Shown here: positions 39,124-52,400 of the stretch, in pieces | Position numbering within the stretch: the first letter of the stretch is position 1 | Layout: each line of letters starts with the position of its first letter | Assembly: GCA_950097015.1 (NCBI GenBank) | Contig: CATNEN010000039.1 | Coordinates: forward strand, 7,146,501-7,210,500 | Direction of reading: 5' to 3' | From: Macrostomum hystrix | Taxonomy: Eukaryota > Platyhelminthes > Macrostomidae | DNA length: 64,000 nt | Position numbers and translations under genes: made by a program | Notes under the pieces: model-generated | Told to the model about the DNA's origin: nothing | What the model saw: only the letters and a program-made list of their open reading frames with translations | The model's database searches: none

Positions 39124-41653
39124 ATGTCCTGCCAGGCCCTGCCGACCCTCCTGCCAGCCTCGTTGGCTCCCGGTCCGGGTAATTTATTGCCGCCCCTGAC
39201 ACTGTTCGAGTGCACCCTCAGCAACCTGACCATGCTGATCGATCGCATGCCTCTGAAAGATTATGTCACCTGTATGCGCCTAATTGGCCAGGTCTATATG
39301 CACGCCGTGGAAACCATGCGACCTTCATTTGACACCGTCTGCCAGTTCTACGAGATTCACAACGGGCCCTGTCCGACTGCCGCCTCCAGTGCCGCTGCTG
39401 CTGCCGCTGCTGCCGCCGCAGCCGCCGCTGCAGCTGTTAATTCATCTGCGGCAACCTCTTCAACTGCAGAAGGTACACTTCCGCTGCCTTCGCACCATCT
39501 TCAGCTGCATCGCCATCCGCAGCAGCAGCAGCAGCAGCAGCAGCTGTCTCCGTCCGTCATTGCCACGGCTACAAGCCTAAGCCAGCCAATCATGACTGTC
39601 ACAATGTCCTCCAGCAATTCAACTCCGCCGTCTACGCCTTCTCTGGCCTCGTCGCCCAGATCGCGGCCTTCCATCATTCCCATTGCTAAGCGACGCTGCA
39701 GGAAGCGACCGCATCGTCAGCAGCAGCAGCAGCAGCAAGATAATCAGGATGAGCTAGTCTACGAACAACACGCTGATGTAAAGGAGTCTCCAGATGCCGC
39801 ACTGTCAACATCCATCGGCCTGGACATCACTGGCGGCCTCGGCTGCCTGGCCATCGCCGCTGACCAGCTGCTGCACATTCAGCATCCCAAGCAGCGACAA
39901 CAGCGGCAGCTTCAGCAGCGCCAGATTCAGCTGACTGTGATGCCTCAAAGGCAGCAGCAGCCGACACCCCCGCCGCCGCCTCAGGCTCCGGTCTATGACA
40001 TTGTTCTCTGCGAAAACAACGACGACGACGTTGCTGAAGCCGACGATGCAAGCGACGGTGGCAATGGCGTCGCTGGCGCCAGATGCTTCGGCTCCATACT
40101 GAGTATGCCGACAACTGGTTCGACCATCTCTTCAACTGCCGGCTCTGCCGGAGGCGGTGGCAGCAGCGGCGGCGGTGGCAGCGGCTCAGCTAAGGCTGGC
40201 TTGCCGATGGATCCCGCCGAGTCCCGGGTTGGTTGATTGATCGTGCTTTCCAGCCTTCTTCCCTCACCCTTCAGGGCCGGTCTCTTCCCTCACCCTTCAG
40301 GGCCGGTCTCTTCCCTCACCCTTCAGGGCCGGCCTCTTCCCTCACCTTTCAGGGCCGGCCTCTTCCCTCACACTTCAGGGCCGGCCTCTTCCCTCACCCT
40401 TCAGGGCCGGCCTCTTCCCTCACCCTTCAGGGCCGGTCTCTTCCCTCACCCTTCAGGGCCGGCCTCTTCCCTCACCCTTCAGGGCCTCGTCCCTCAACCT
40501 TCAGGGCCTTTTCCCTCACCCTTCAGGACCTCGCCCCTCACCCTTCAGGGCCTCTTCCCTCACCCTTCAGGACCTCGCCCCTCACCATTCAGGGTCTCTT
40601 GTATTGTATGTACTGCATCAATGCGTCGCCTAGAATGGGCTGTTTTGCATTACTTTATATTCCATTAAAATAACGAAGCGCTGTCAACCAAAAAGTGCCG
40701 CAGTTAGCATGCTTCGAAGAAACCCTACTGCATAACCCGCAGGCCCTACTGCGCGAGTGCTACAAGGAGTTAAAAGGTGCTGGTCCGCATCTGTTCAAGC
40801 TGAACCTGCCATTCACGCACGCCCTGAATGTTGAAATTAGTCGCAAAGTGATTCGCGGCGCCATCGAGCGTATCGGCTGCTGCGATGACGATGGAAAAGG
40901 TGCGTCGTTTTGTTACAGTCAGTTACGTACCTTGACTAGCTTGCAGTGCCTGCTTTTATCTGCTTTTTTCAGAGGCCAGCTTAACAGACACTCTAATGAC
41001 TGCTATGAAGGATATTTTTCGCCGACTGAAGGACATTGGCAGCAACGAGCGAGCTCGCCGATTTACTTCTCGCATGAAGGTGCGTGCCTTAAAAGGGCCG
41101 TTTTAGGAATTTTTTACTGTCCTAAAAGGGGCTGTTTTATTACCTATAAGCGCAGTTTTACCTATTTGTTTTTGTGAAGCATATTCATATGTGAAATGAT
41201 TTATAATAAAAGAGGATATTTATCCCGTAAAAAATCCCACAGAAGCTGCGCCGCCGTCAGAAGGCCGCCAGCTATTTGTCGAGAACCCTGGATGCGCAGG
41301 ATGCGGCCAAACTCGAAGAGCTGCTCCAACGCGAATTCGTCAGCTCCGAAGACGAAGACGACGATAGGAAGCAGGTTCGAGTTCGCAGCCTGGCCTGGGA
41401 GAGCGGCGAGGCTCGGCAGCTCAAGCAGCTACTGGACGACTTCTATTTTCAGCGCATAGCCACCCCTGCCCAGCGGGAGAAATACCAGACCATGACAGTG
41501 CAGCGAGATGCCGACTATGTCAGCAGCAGGCCGCCTCCGGCTGGCGCCGGCGACTGGGCCAGGCGTGCAGCCGCGGCCGCTTCCGCCGTGTCCGCCGCGG
41601 CTGCCGCTGCTAATGCTGCCGCTGCAGCCGACGCTGGAGGGCTTGGCGAGTGA
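39124..41653 (+). CDS. Gene B: uncharacterised protein, complete four-exon paralogue of gene A
   Basis: Exons 39124-40227, 40743-40899, 40973-41079 and 41243-41653 join in phases 0, 1 and 0 to give 592 residues. The N-terminus shares PPLTLFECTLSNLTMLIDRM with gene A. A long low-complexity stretch follows, with alanine and several glutamine runs and basic segments (AKRRCRKRPHRQ). Exon 2 (LLRECYKELKGAGPH, LPFTHALNVE) matches gene A exon 2. Exon 3 is 107 bp (DIFRRLKDIGSNERARRF). The last exon has KLRRRQKAASYL, an acidic SSEDEDDD patch, AWESGEARQLKQLLDD and SRPPPAGAGDW. The composition suggests a nuclear protein. A relation to vertebrate C14orf93-like proteins is a tentative recollection. Same strand as gene A and about 5 kb downstream, so they are tandem duplicates. 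Confidence 0.85.
40244..40600. repeat. 26-bp minisatellite in gene B intron 1, about 14 copies
   Basis: The unit is TCTTCCCTCACCCTTCAGGG plus CCGGCC. Each unit is a polypyrimidine run followed by CAG|GG, so each resembles a 3' splice site. It starts about 15 bp after the exon 1 donor. The true acceptor (by homology with gene A) is ATAACCCGCAG at 40742. Confidence 0.94.
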
Positions 41654-41654
41654 T

Positions 41655-42058
41655 TCTGCAGCACTGATGGGTCAGGATATTATAGCTGATGGGTCAGGAT
41701 ATTCAGCTGATGGGTCAGGATATTCAGCTGATGGGTCAGGATATTATTGCTGATGGGTCAGGATATTATAGCTGATGGGTCAGGAAATTTAACTGATGGG
41801 TCAGGATATTATTGCTGATGGGTCAGGATATTATTGCTGATGGGTCAGGATATTATTGCTGATGGGTCAGGATTGATGGGTCAGGATATTTAAATGATGG
41901 GTCAGGATATTCAGCTGATGGGTCAGGATTGATGGGTCAGGATATTTAAATGATGGGTCAGGATATTCAGCTGATGGGTCAGGATTGATGGGTCAGGATA
42001 TTTAAATGATGGGTCAGGATATTCAGCTGATGGGTCAGGAAATTTAACTAATGGGTCA
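41655..42058. repeat. Variable-length minisatellite directly after the gene B stop
   Basis: The core is GATGGGTCAGGATATT with spacers TATAGCT, CAGCT, ATTGCT or TAAAT. It begins within about 10 bases of the TGA, so it is expected in the 3' UTR. Confidence 0.93.
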
Positions 42059-43090
42059 ATGATATAAAATCAGAATTCTCCGCATCTGAAGTTGCATCCA
42101 AAGCATGTGTTTCGCATCATCGATGTTTTCTAAAGGCGGCACCCGATTGAATTTATGTTTGGAAGATCTCACTTTCGAGCTTAATCTGGTATTCTAGAAT
42201 AGTTTTTTATTATTAGTTTCATATTAATCTACATATTTATATTTACAGTGTTGTCAAATCCAAGTCGCTTATCTTCTAAGCTCTTTCCTTGACTAACTTT
42301 AATCACTTCGTCTAGAACGTTATCTACGTTTAATATTTGCATTTCATACTACTTATTTAGTCTAGTTAAGTAGCGTGATTAGTAAATGGTGTGAACAATG
42401 CTGAAAAAGGTTGCACAGCAAATTGCGGAGAGGATTTCTATTGAACCACTCCGATTCTCATTCGCTTTTTCGATGTGTTTTTGTGGCACAAATATTTGGT
42501 TGTTTTCAATTATCATTGTATCCGATCTATTTTGCGATGATGCAATCATTTAGATAATGTTTTTACCATCTTTTATATAAATTACTTTTATTACTTCTTA
42601 TTATAATCATTCTATCATTGCGCTTTTGTCCCAATTCCCAATTATAAAACGCCATTCCATTGTAGCGTTTCTTTTACTATATTTTTCTTCAAAGAAATAT
42701 TAAATTAAATATTTGTCTGTTGCCTCTGTCAATAGTGCGCATGTTCTATGGTAGCCTTTGTACATTCCCAAAGCGGTGAATTATAGGCTAGGCATTGCTA
42801 GAAGCAAATATATCTGTGTTGCATTTGCCGCTCCTATATTTAAGAACAAAAATGAAGTGTTTTGTGTCAAGAATTAATAAAACACGTTCTAGTCGATTTG
42901 CTTTTGTTAGTGCTGCTAATTTACCTTACGTTGTTGACATGTAATAATTTTAACTGACTGATGCATCTGAACTATGCTTTAACAACGGTGGTCCGCAGGT
43001 AATGCTTTTGTCGAGAAACAATTTCTCTACTGATATAAATCTATTGGTTTATAGGCATTTAACTCTTGTTCTAATTCTTATTGTATTTTT
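42059..43090. other. AT-rich region downstream of gene B
   Basis: No gene recognised. An AATAAA near 42876 could serve as a poly(A) signal, but it is over 1.2 kb from the stop. Confidence 0.35.
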
Positions 43091-43094
43091 TTCA

Positions 43095-43580
43095 AATCCT
43101 CTTCAGGTCTTTGTTCAGAATCTTATTGCATCAGGTCTTTGTTCAGAATCTCATTCCTCCAGGTCTTTGTTCAGAATCTCATTCCATCAGGTCTTTGTTC
43201 ATAACCTCATTCCTCCAGGTATTTGTTTAGAATCTCATTCCATCAGGTCTTTGTTCATAACCTCATTCCTCCAGGTATTTGTTCAGAATCTCATTCCATC
43301 AGGTCTTTGTTCATAACCTCATTCCTCCAGGTATTTGTTTAGAATCTCATTCCATCAGGTCTTTGTTCATAACCTCATTCCTCCAGGTATTTGTTCAGAA
43401 TCTCATTCCATCAGGTCTTCGTTCATAACCTCATTCCTCCAGGTATTTGTTTAGAATCTCATTCCATCAGGTCTTTGTTCATAACCTCATTCCTCCAGGT
43501 ATTTGTTCAGAATCTCATTCCATCAGGTCTTCGTTCATAACCTCATTCCTCCAGGTATTTGTTCAGAATCTCATTCCTTT
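43095..43580. repeat. 28-bp minisatellite organised as a 56-bp dimer
   Basis: The two half-units are AGGTCTTTGTTCATAACCTC plus ATTCCTCC, and AGGTATTTGTTCAGAATCTC plus ATTCCATC; they alternate regularly for about eight dimers. Confidence 0.94.
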
Positions 43581-43584
43581 CGAA

Positions 43585-45250
43585 TCTTTATTTAAACATC
43601 ATTTTTAGGTATTTTTTGTTTATAATATATATTCTTCTCGTACTACAGATTTTTAACTACATTTAAAGAATAAAATTAAATAAATTCTCGATAAAAAATA
43701 ATTTTCCGCTGACCTTCGTTTTTTGTTGGAATGCATATGTACTTTAGCAAATTGCTGATGTCATCTAAATATCTCAACCAATCAAGTGAGCTTTACTGAT
43801 GCTTTAGATTTTTCGACTAAAAATTTTTACTTTTAATTAACCATTTCCATTTTTTCGTAGTCTCTCGGTTATTTTTTACCGATTGCAATTGCTTTTTGTT
43901 TGAAATACGACCAGACCAATGAGTGGTTGATTAATTCGACCATGCGTCATCTTGAAAGCGTCATAGTTACTCCGGCCGTTTACCATACAAAGAGCACATT
44001 ATCGATATTAATACTTTTTTGTTTCGACCATTGCGTTCCAGTTATTGTGCAGTTAAAAGTTTTGTTCAACATTGTCGTGCGTAACAGAACAGCTTCCCTG
44101 GCTCTTTTGCACTTTTTTCTAGCTGTTTTTTTTTTCATTTTCGATGAGTTTAATTTGGTATGAAATTTCTTCTAATGAGTGTCGCCTAAAGTACTTTATA
44201 AAAATATTATGAACCTTGGTTTTTTAACTGTGTGTTATTTAACTTCACAGATAATACGGTAGAAATTAGTGCATTAGCTGCAGGCAAAACGGTACTGTGC
44301 ACCATATGCACTTTTATTGTTTCCACAGTATGGACATCCGTGTACTTTGTGTGTACATCAGTGTACTTTAGGAATTGTCTAATCTCTTGGCTTGCATCCA
44401 AGTGTGCTTGAATAACCTTGCACTAGCTGTACATCTTTGTACTTTTATACCCTGGGACTAGAGAGAATTGAGCAGAGGTTCCAGTGTTTTTGTTCTTTCT
44501 TGAATTCACTTCTGTCTTTTATCATTAGGCACCGAACACATGCTGCTGCAATTCGCATATTAAGCCATTTTTATTCCAAATTACGCATATCAAATTTCTG
44601 CCACAGGTCTACAGCAGTTTTTTGTTGTTTATTTTGCTTTACTAATTATTTTTTTCGATATACATGATATCCTGTACAATAATTGTCTTCTTATCAGCTC
44701 GAAGTCTTCTTTGCGTTCCTTCTATCAGCGTCCGTAATGTAACATTTATTATTACGAATGCACTTATTGAATAATAATTTTAAGCTTTATTAGGGGCTGG
44801 CCGCCCATCGAGTATTGCGTGTTGTCTGTTTGTGTTCTCTTTTCATTCTTTATTTTTCGGTTTTTCTGTATGAAAAAACATGTCAGATACGTGAAAAGTA
44901 CTATAAGTAGTGTTTTACAAAATTCTTAAATTGCTACTATATACTCTGCTGCATACATGTCCTTCTCTTCTGTGTTCCTGTTTCAGTATATATTTTATCA
45001 TATATATATTCTGTGTAAGCGAATTATTTGCTTAAATAAAAACATAAATATACACACACTAAACTTCTATCAAAAGTGCAAAAAGCTAATCAAATAAAGT
45101 GCCGTTTGCCTTCCTGGTTAAAGTATATTTTTTTCAGACTAATCTGGTTGAATGGTTATTTTAAAAAACTTTAAGCAAAAGTGTTTTCGTTTCAAAGAAA
45201 CATTTTTGGTAGAAAATGTAGACTTTGCGAGAAACATATTTATTTCGTCT
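43585..45250. other. AT-rich region without recognisable gene
   Basis: ORFs at 43900-44163 and 44437-44667 lack recognisable domains and have AT-driven composition. A small repeat of GTGTACTTTGTGTGTACATC type lies near 44340. Confidence 0.4.
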
Positions 45251-45257
45251 GTTTTCT

Positions 45258-46050
45258 AGAACCTGCTAGGAAACAGCTGGTCTGGTTTCTAAGAAACTGA
45301 TTGGATTGAACTGGTCTGGTTTCTAAGAAACTGATTGGATAGAACTGGTCTGGTTTCTAAGAAACTGATTGGATAGAACTGGTCTGGTTACTAAGAAACT
45401 GATTGGATAGAACTGGTCTGGTTTCTAAGAAACTGATTGGATAGAACTGGTCTGGCTTCTAAGAAACTGATTAGATAGAACTGGTCTGGTTTCTAAGAAA
45501 CTGACTGGATAGAACTGGTCTGGCTTCTAAGAAACTGATTTGATAGAACTGGTCTGGTTTCTAAGAAACTGATTAGATAGAACTGGTCTGGTTTCTAAGA
45601 AACTGATTAGATAGAACTGGTCTGGTTTCTAAGAAACTGATTAGATAGAACTGGTCTGGTTTCTAAGAAACTGATTGGATAGAACTGGTCTGGCTTCTAA
45701 GAAACTGATTAGATAGAACTGGTCTGGCTTCTAAGAAACTGATTAGATAGAACTGGTCTGGTTTCTAAGAAACTGATTAGATAGAACTGGTCTGGTTTCT
45801 AAGAAACTGATTAGATAGAACTGGTCTGGCTTCTAAGAAACTGATTAGACAGAACTGGTCTGGTTTCTAAGAAACTGATTGGATAGAACTGGTCTGGTTT
45901 CTAAGAAACTGATTAGATAGAACTGGTCTGGTTTCTAAGAAACTGATCGGATAGAACTGGTCAGGTTTCTAAGAAACTGATAGAATAGAACTGGTCTGGT
46001 TTCTAAGAAACTGGTTGGATGAATTAGTCTGGTTTCTAAGAAACAGATTT
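45258..46050. repeat. 34-bp minisatellite, about 23 copies
   Basis: The unit is CTGGTCTGGTTTCTAAGAAA plus CTGATTAGATAGAA, with GGTTT/GGCTT and TTAGAT/TTGGAT variants. TTTCTAAGAAA inside each unit is a near-palindrome. It ends about 430 bp before the TCAF-like start codon. Confidence 0.95.
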
Positions 46051-46478
46051 CTAATCTGGTATGATTTCTAATGCCAGATCATGTTTAAAAAGTTACAGAG
46101 CTACTGCAATTTGCTAGTAAGATTACTGAGCAGCTCACAAGTTTACCTGAGCTCTGTTTTACTGTCGGCTACGCACAAGTCCGGTTTTCTGAAGACAGCG
46201 AGAACTCGTATTGATTTTTGTGCGAAACTTGAGAATGTCCTCTCTGCTCCAATAAAACTGGATTACTGCCTATACCGATTGGTGTAAGAAAAGTTGAGCA
46301 TAGTTATAAAAATACAGCACTCTCACACACACTGCCGCATGTACTCGTGGATAGGTGCAACAGCTGGCTGCCGGGTGTTGGAATATGCAGTTCCGCTGCC
46401 CTAGATCTCCTTTGAAACCCGCATAGAAATAGGCATTTGCTTGTGAGGGGAGCCCATATTGATGCTTCCAATCGCCCC

Positions 46479-49400
46479 ATGGACATGCTAAGCTCAAGGC
46501 CAAGCACCAATGAATCGGCTGACCGGCCTGGACTGTCAGCCCAGGCGCTGCAAGAGACTCGCGTGGACATTGACCGCAGCCTTCCCTCCTGCCTGGTGGC
46601 CCTGGGTCGGGACGCCTTTCCTGTACTGCTGGCTGACGATAGAGTAGTGATCGCAGCCTCCAGGTACGGCCGGGGTCGGCTTGTGCACTTTGGTCACGAA
46701 GCATTTCTGACGGGATCGGCGGGATGCACCGGCTGGGACTCGGTGCTCCGGCCTTGCCTGGACTGGGCCCTCCGGCTGCCGCTGGCGGACGAAAGATCCG
46801 ACGGCAATGGCAATGGCGCCGAAATCTCGATTGGCACCGACGCCAGCCTTGATGAGAGTCACGCGTTCGCTGTGGAGCGGTACGAGCCTACTCTACCCTG
46901 CCACTCTACCCTGCCACTATACCCTGCCACTCTACCCTGCCACTCTACCCTGCCACTCTACCCTGCCACTCTACCCTGCCACTCTACCCTGCCACTCTAC
47001 CCTGCCACTCTACCCTGCCACTCTACCCTGCCACTCTACCCTGCCACTCTACCCTGCCACTCTACCCTGCCACTCTACCCTACCACTCTAACCTACCACT
47101 CTACCCTACCAATCTACTCTGCCACTCTACCCTGCCACTCTACTTGTCCCACTCTACTTGTCCCACTCTACTTGTCCCAATCTACCCAGCCCCACTCCAC
47201 TTGTCCCACTCTACCTGTCTGTTGTTGTTGACTGTGTTCTTCAGTCTTCACCCCCCAACCGCCAACACCCGCAGCTTCAAGCTGATGAGGCTGTCTCGCT
47301 CGGACTTGTCCATCAACCGCTGCCGTGTGTTCCTGACGCTGTCCTACAGCGACGCTGACGCTGAGCGCCTCGTGAGCTTCGTGGCCTCCGGTGGCTGCGT
47401 GCTGAGCGGCGGCCAGGCCTGGCACTGGAGCTACTCCAATGCGGGAAAGTCGGCCCTGCGGCATTACCCCGGCAACGCCTGGCTCTGCCCGATGGGCCTC
47501 GGCGTCACCGCCGATGTGGCTGAGGGATGCGACCGGCTCCGGCCAGCCGACTCCGACGCGCCCGGCCTTGTCACCATGCTGACGGACGGTGTCGGTGCGA
47601 CCGACGCTTTGAAGTTCGCTGGCGATCGAGTCTTTGTCAGCGACACGATCGGCCTGGCCGGCTTCGAGGCAGCCTGGGAGGCGCTGCTGACAACCCGCGT
47701 CTCATCCGGACACTTCAAAGCCTGGATTGACGTGCTGCGCAGTCAGCAGCGGTCCGACCGCACCATCCTGCTAGGCCAGGCCCCGTCATTGACCGATGCC
47801 CGCCCCGGCGGCCACCTGGCCTCGGCTCTGTTGGCCCACGGCCGCTACGCCTTCCCAGTGTTCGTCAGCGAATCCGGCTGCCCAGTTGTGGTCGCCACCA
47901 GGTTTGGCCGGGGTCGGGTCGTGCAGTTCGGGCACGAAGCCTATCTAGACGGCTGCCACGGCTTGGAGGCGCTGCTGCTCGGCTGCCTCGACTGGAGCCG
48001 CGGCTGCGGCGACGCAAGCGACGGCGATGTTGTCGTCATCGGAACCGATCTGGATTTGGCAGAGGGCCACGCGTTCAAACGGTTAGACGGGTGCGTGCCT
48101 GTTCTAGCGTGTGCTATAGACTCCTGTATATCTAACAGGTTACTGCAAATCTAACATGTTCCTGCATATCTAACATATTCCTGCATATCTAACAGACTCC
48201 TGCATATCTAACATATTTCTGTATATCTAACATATTCCTGCATATCTAACATATTCCTGCATATCTAACAGATAATGGTTTATCTATATAAGTTATGACT
48301 CAGTAGACTTTGCAGGAGGTCAATTGGTGTTATAGTCAGACAAGGTTTACTTAATTTTGTTTAACAGAGGTCTTAGTTAATTACCGATATCGAAGCTTAT
48401 TTAGCAGCATGGAACCCGCAGCTTCAAGCTGATGAGGCTGTCTCGCTCGGACCTGTCCATCGCCCGCTGCTGTGTGTTCCTGACGCTGTCCTACAGCGAC
48501 GCTGACGCTGAGCGCCTCGTGAGCTTCGTGGCCTCCGGTGGCTGCGTGCTGAGCGGCGGCCAGGCCTGGCACTGGAGCTACTCCAATGCGGGAAAGTCCG
48601 CCCTGCGGCATTACCCCGGCAACGCCTGGCTCTGCCCGATGGGCCTCGGCGTCACCGCCGATGTGGCTGAGGGATGCGACCGGCTCCGGCCAGCCGACTC
48701 CGACGCGCCCGGCCTTGTCACCATGCTGACGGACGGTGTCGGTGCGACCGACGCTTTGAAGTTCGCTGGCGATCGAGTCTTTGTCAGCGACACGATCGGC
48801 CTGGCCGGCTTCGAGGCAGCCTGGCAGGCGCTGCGGTCAAGATCAAAAGCAGCGGATAAAGACCGGCTGGACCAGGGCCTGTGGCTGGCGCCTCTGCTGC
48901 TCAGGGAGCATGCCAGTGTGAGTGCCAACCCAATTATATGCAGCCTCTAGCTACACATTTAGCTGACTGTGTATATTTTGGCCTTCAGCAACAGGGGTGG
49001 GGCTGGGGAGGGGCAGAAAAGCGTGGTCAGGGCGACAACTTCTCCAGCCAATCAGAGCGGGGTTTGCAGGGTTTGGCTAGACTGCCAAATTTTTTTATAT
49101 GGAACCTTTGAGAAATTACGGATCGGCATGGTTTCAGGGTCCGATTCCTGGTAGAATAAAGACCTGATCAGTGAGAAATGCGGCCCAGGCATACAGTAAA
49201 TACGAATGACTCGTAAGAAACAAATTACCTGTACTTTACACAAATCTTATTAGTGGGGAAGAACAATTTGTCAGCGCTAATTAAAATTCCTTATTTACAT
49301 TCAGCATCGCATTAAGTTTGTGGACTCGCGACAAGGTGAAAATCAGCGACCTTATTTTTCTGCGCTTTAAAAACCAATACGCAGAGTACGTGACATAACA

Positions 49401-52400
49401 ATGATCTGTAAGTAGAGTAAGTGCTGAGGCGCGATGATACAATTTCTTTAGAACTGCTGCCACGAATCGGATATGTTAAATTTCCTGAGGACTATTGCAG
49501 GATCAAGATAAGCTTTTCATCATTTTATTTCCTTACTTTGATCGAACGACATTGCGACACTCCTTGCTCATGAGTACGACTGACTATACTTTGAATGAGT
49601 CAGTTCTGGGTATACCCACAAGCTTTATATAAATTGTGGTGGGCGTTGCAGCCGGCAGCAGTCCCAGGCGGCGCAGTACCGTCTTCGGTCTGGCCTCGGT
49701 CAGCAGATTAGATAATAAAACTACGTGGCTACTCGCACTGGTGCTCCGGGTAAAAGAGTCCGGATCATCGGATCGTTCCTGTGACAAATACGAAAGCTTT
49801 GAGTCGACGTTTGCCTGTACAGCAAAAAATACTGCTCACTCAGAAGTCTTGAATAATTCGAGTCAAATTGCCCGGATCATTGCCAGTGTCCGGATCTACA
49901 TTATACGGATCAGAGTTGATTTCAGTGTCAAGTCCTGGATCTTTGTCCTGATCACTTTGGCCCGCAAATAGGAAATAATCAGGGTGTCAAAGGTAGATTC
50001 TGGTGAAATTCCCGTAAAATGTTCAACCGGAGCAGAGTTGATTCCTGGAAAAATTCCAGGAAAGTTCTGACTTCCGGACCAAAGTGATCCGGGCAATAAT
50101 CCGGGACTTCACTCAGAAATCAACTCTGATCCGGGAAATCAACCCAGATCCTACCTTTGTCACCCAGATCATTTCCAATAAAAGAATTCCGTTTTCCTTT
50201 GTCACCCGGGGCTTCACTTGGAAATTACCTCCGATTCGGAAAGGGTAATACGAGTAAGGACGGGCCAGAGGGTGAGAGCTGAAAAGGATGGGTGAGGAAA
50301 GAGAGACGAGCAGCTAGCCAATCAGAGACGAAAGAGAGGAAAGAGAAGTGAAGGTTAACTAAGAAGTTGAACAGACAGAGGTAGAGAGGAGAAAGTACAG
50401 TTAGAGGGCGCTCAAGCGTAAACAAACACAGAGAGATGGGAGACTGCCCGGGCAGGGGCCGCAGGGGGAGGGAGGGACTGAGGCAGAGCATTCCACAGCC
50501 TCCCCACATCATAACCCGCAGTCGCCGAGTGGCACTCTTTTGTACCGCAGTCCGCTGGCCGAGTTATTTCCCGGCGATGTTGTCGGCCTAACCGACGCCG
50601 AAGCCGTCTCCGTTTCGCCGATCGACGCCGTTATTGACGCCAGCTACTCGGGGCTGCATGGCAGCTTCATGTACTCGGCACCCGAAGCTCCGGTTTGGCG
50701 CGCCACCGGAGCCTACGCGCCTCCTGGCCGACTCGTTGTGCTCGAAGCACCGATGTCTATCGCTAAAAAGGGCCTACAGATGCTGATTGGGTGCCACACT
50801 GATCTGGTGCCGGCGGGGAAGGCGCGACCGCCACGAATTCACATCCAATTCCCCATTGAAGACTCCATTACCAAGGGGTTTAATGTATACGGCGGTATTG
50901 TCTACGTGCTGGTGAGGTTGTGCGAAAGTGCCTGCACTTTACGCATATCAGCAATTGCTTTTGGACGCACCACTGCTTGTTTTTGCTTGATGTTTAGAGG
51001 TTCGGTCACGTGACCCAGAGGTCTAGAGTTGGAATCTTACCCAGAGAACTTGAGTTGTAAAATCTAGAAAAGGTGCGGCAGCCCCCAAGTCCATGGACTG
51101 AACAGCTGTACACAGCACTTTGATTCGGCGCGCAGTAACTGCGGCTTTGCGAATGGCTGTGCATCTTGCTGAACTTGATTTGTTTTTGTGAGCGTGTAGT
51201 AACGGGAATAAACTGTTTGGGATTGACTGCTCCATTAATAATGTACCCATAGATAGGCTAAAAATAGACTTGGAATTCCCTAATCGGTCCATTTTAGATA
51301 GAATAAAAAATGTACAGTTAGTATGATGTACAGCCGCACTGACTGAAAGAAGCATCTGAGGAATACGGCTACGTCATCAATGTACGTTATTCAGGTTTAC
51401 TAAAAATAGGCTTGGAATTCCCTGACCGGTCTATTTTTAGATTCCACCGGGCAGCAGTCTGGGTAAACAGGAGATTCGCCTCCAAGGCTGCGTGAGATAT
51501 CCGCTTTACCGTCTGAGCGGTGACGAAGATGAAGATGCAGCCTGCGCGGAGGCAGCGGAGGCTCAGTCAGTGGATTCGCTGTGTCTATCGGATCTGCGAA
51601 CAACTCGAGCCCCGATGTTCGAATTATGCGTGCCCGGCCAGCTGGTGATTTCGGCGCCAACGGACATTGGCCGGCGCTGGCTGCTGGCACCGGGGCCAAT
51701 CGGTTTGCGCCGGTTGGCGCTCCTGTGGCGCCGCGTGATGCGCGCCATCAACGAATTCCACTGGGTGAGCGTCGTCAGCAGCGGCGAGCGACCCAGGGAG
51801 GAAAGAATCGTTCTGGACAAGGCGATTTCCGCTGGTGAGGGGCAGGCTAGCAAACTTCCCACTTGTTATTTTTACTTCCCAATTTTACGCTCGCGCACTC
51901 ACTTCCCGCTAAAAAATTGGGATGTTTCTTAGGGTGATTCCAGTAGGAATCTGCGGTGTTTCCAGAAAAAGAAACAGCCGAACGCTGGAAGCATACCAAT
52001 CGGATGATTCCATGCTTGTAATCTGCCCAACTGGGCGGTTTCTCGGTGCTTCTTGGTGGCGAAATGGAATCAACCGAAGAATCCTCCAGTTCGGAAGATT
52101 CCATGTTCAGAAACCGCCGAGGAATCGACCGTAAAGAATTCTCTGGTTGTCCCATGGGCCACTGGTTCGGTTGATTTTTCGGCGGTTTCCGCATAATTTA
52201 CGATCACATCGGCTGCTTCCTGGGTGATTTCTTTAACTCTTGCGAGATAGGGGGATTTCGATAGATTCCACTCCTATTTTACACAAAAAACCCGCCGAAG
52301 AAGCAGCCGAATTTTTTACAGGGTTGTTGTACTTTCTCCTCTCTCCCTCTGTCTGTTCAACTTCTTAGCTAACCTTCACTTCTCTTTCCTTTCCCTCGTC

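Noticed and set aside
42100-45250. Short ORFs (for example 43900-44163, 44437-44667)
   Set aside because: AT-rich composition, hydrophobic low-information translations, no splice partners.
46270-46862. Minus-strand ORFs overlapping the first TCAF-like exon
   Set aside because: Shadows of the GC-rich coding exon on the plus strand, where family similarity is clear.
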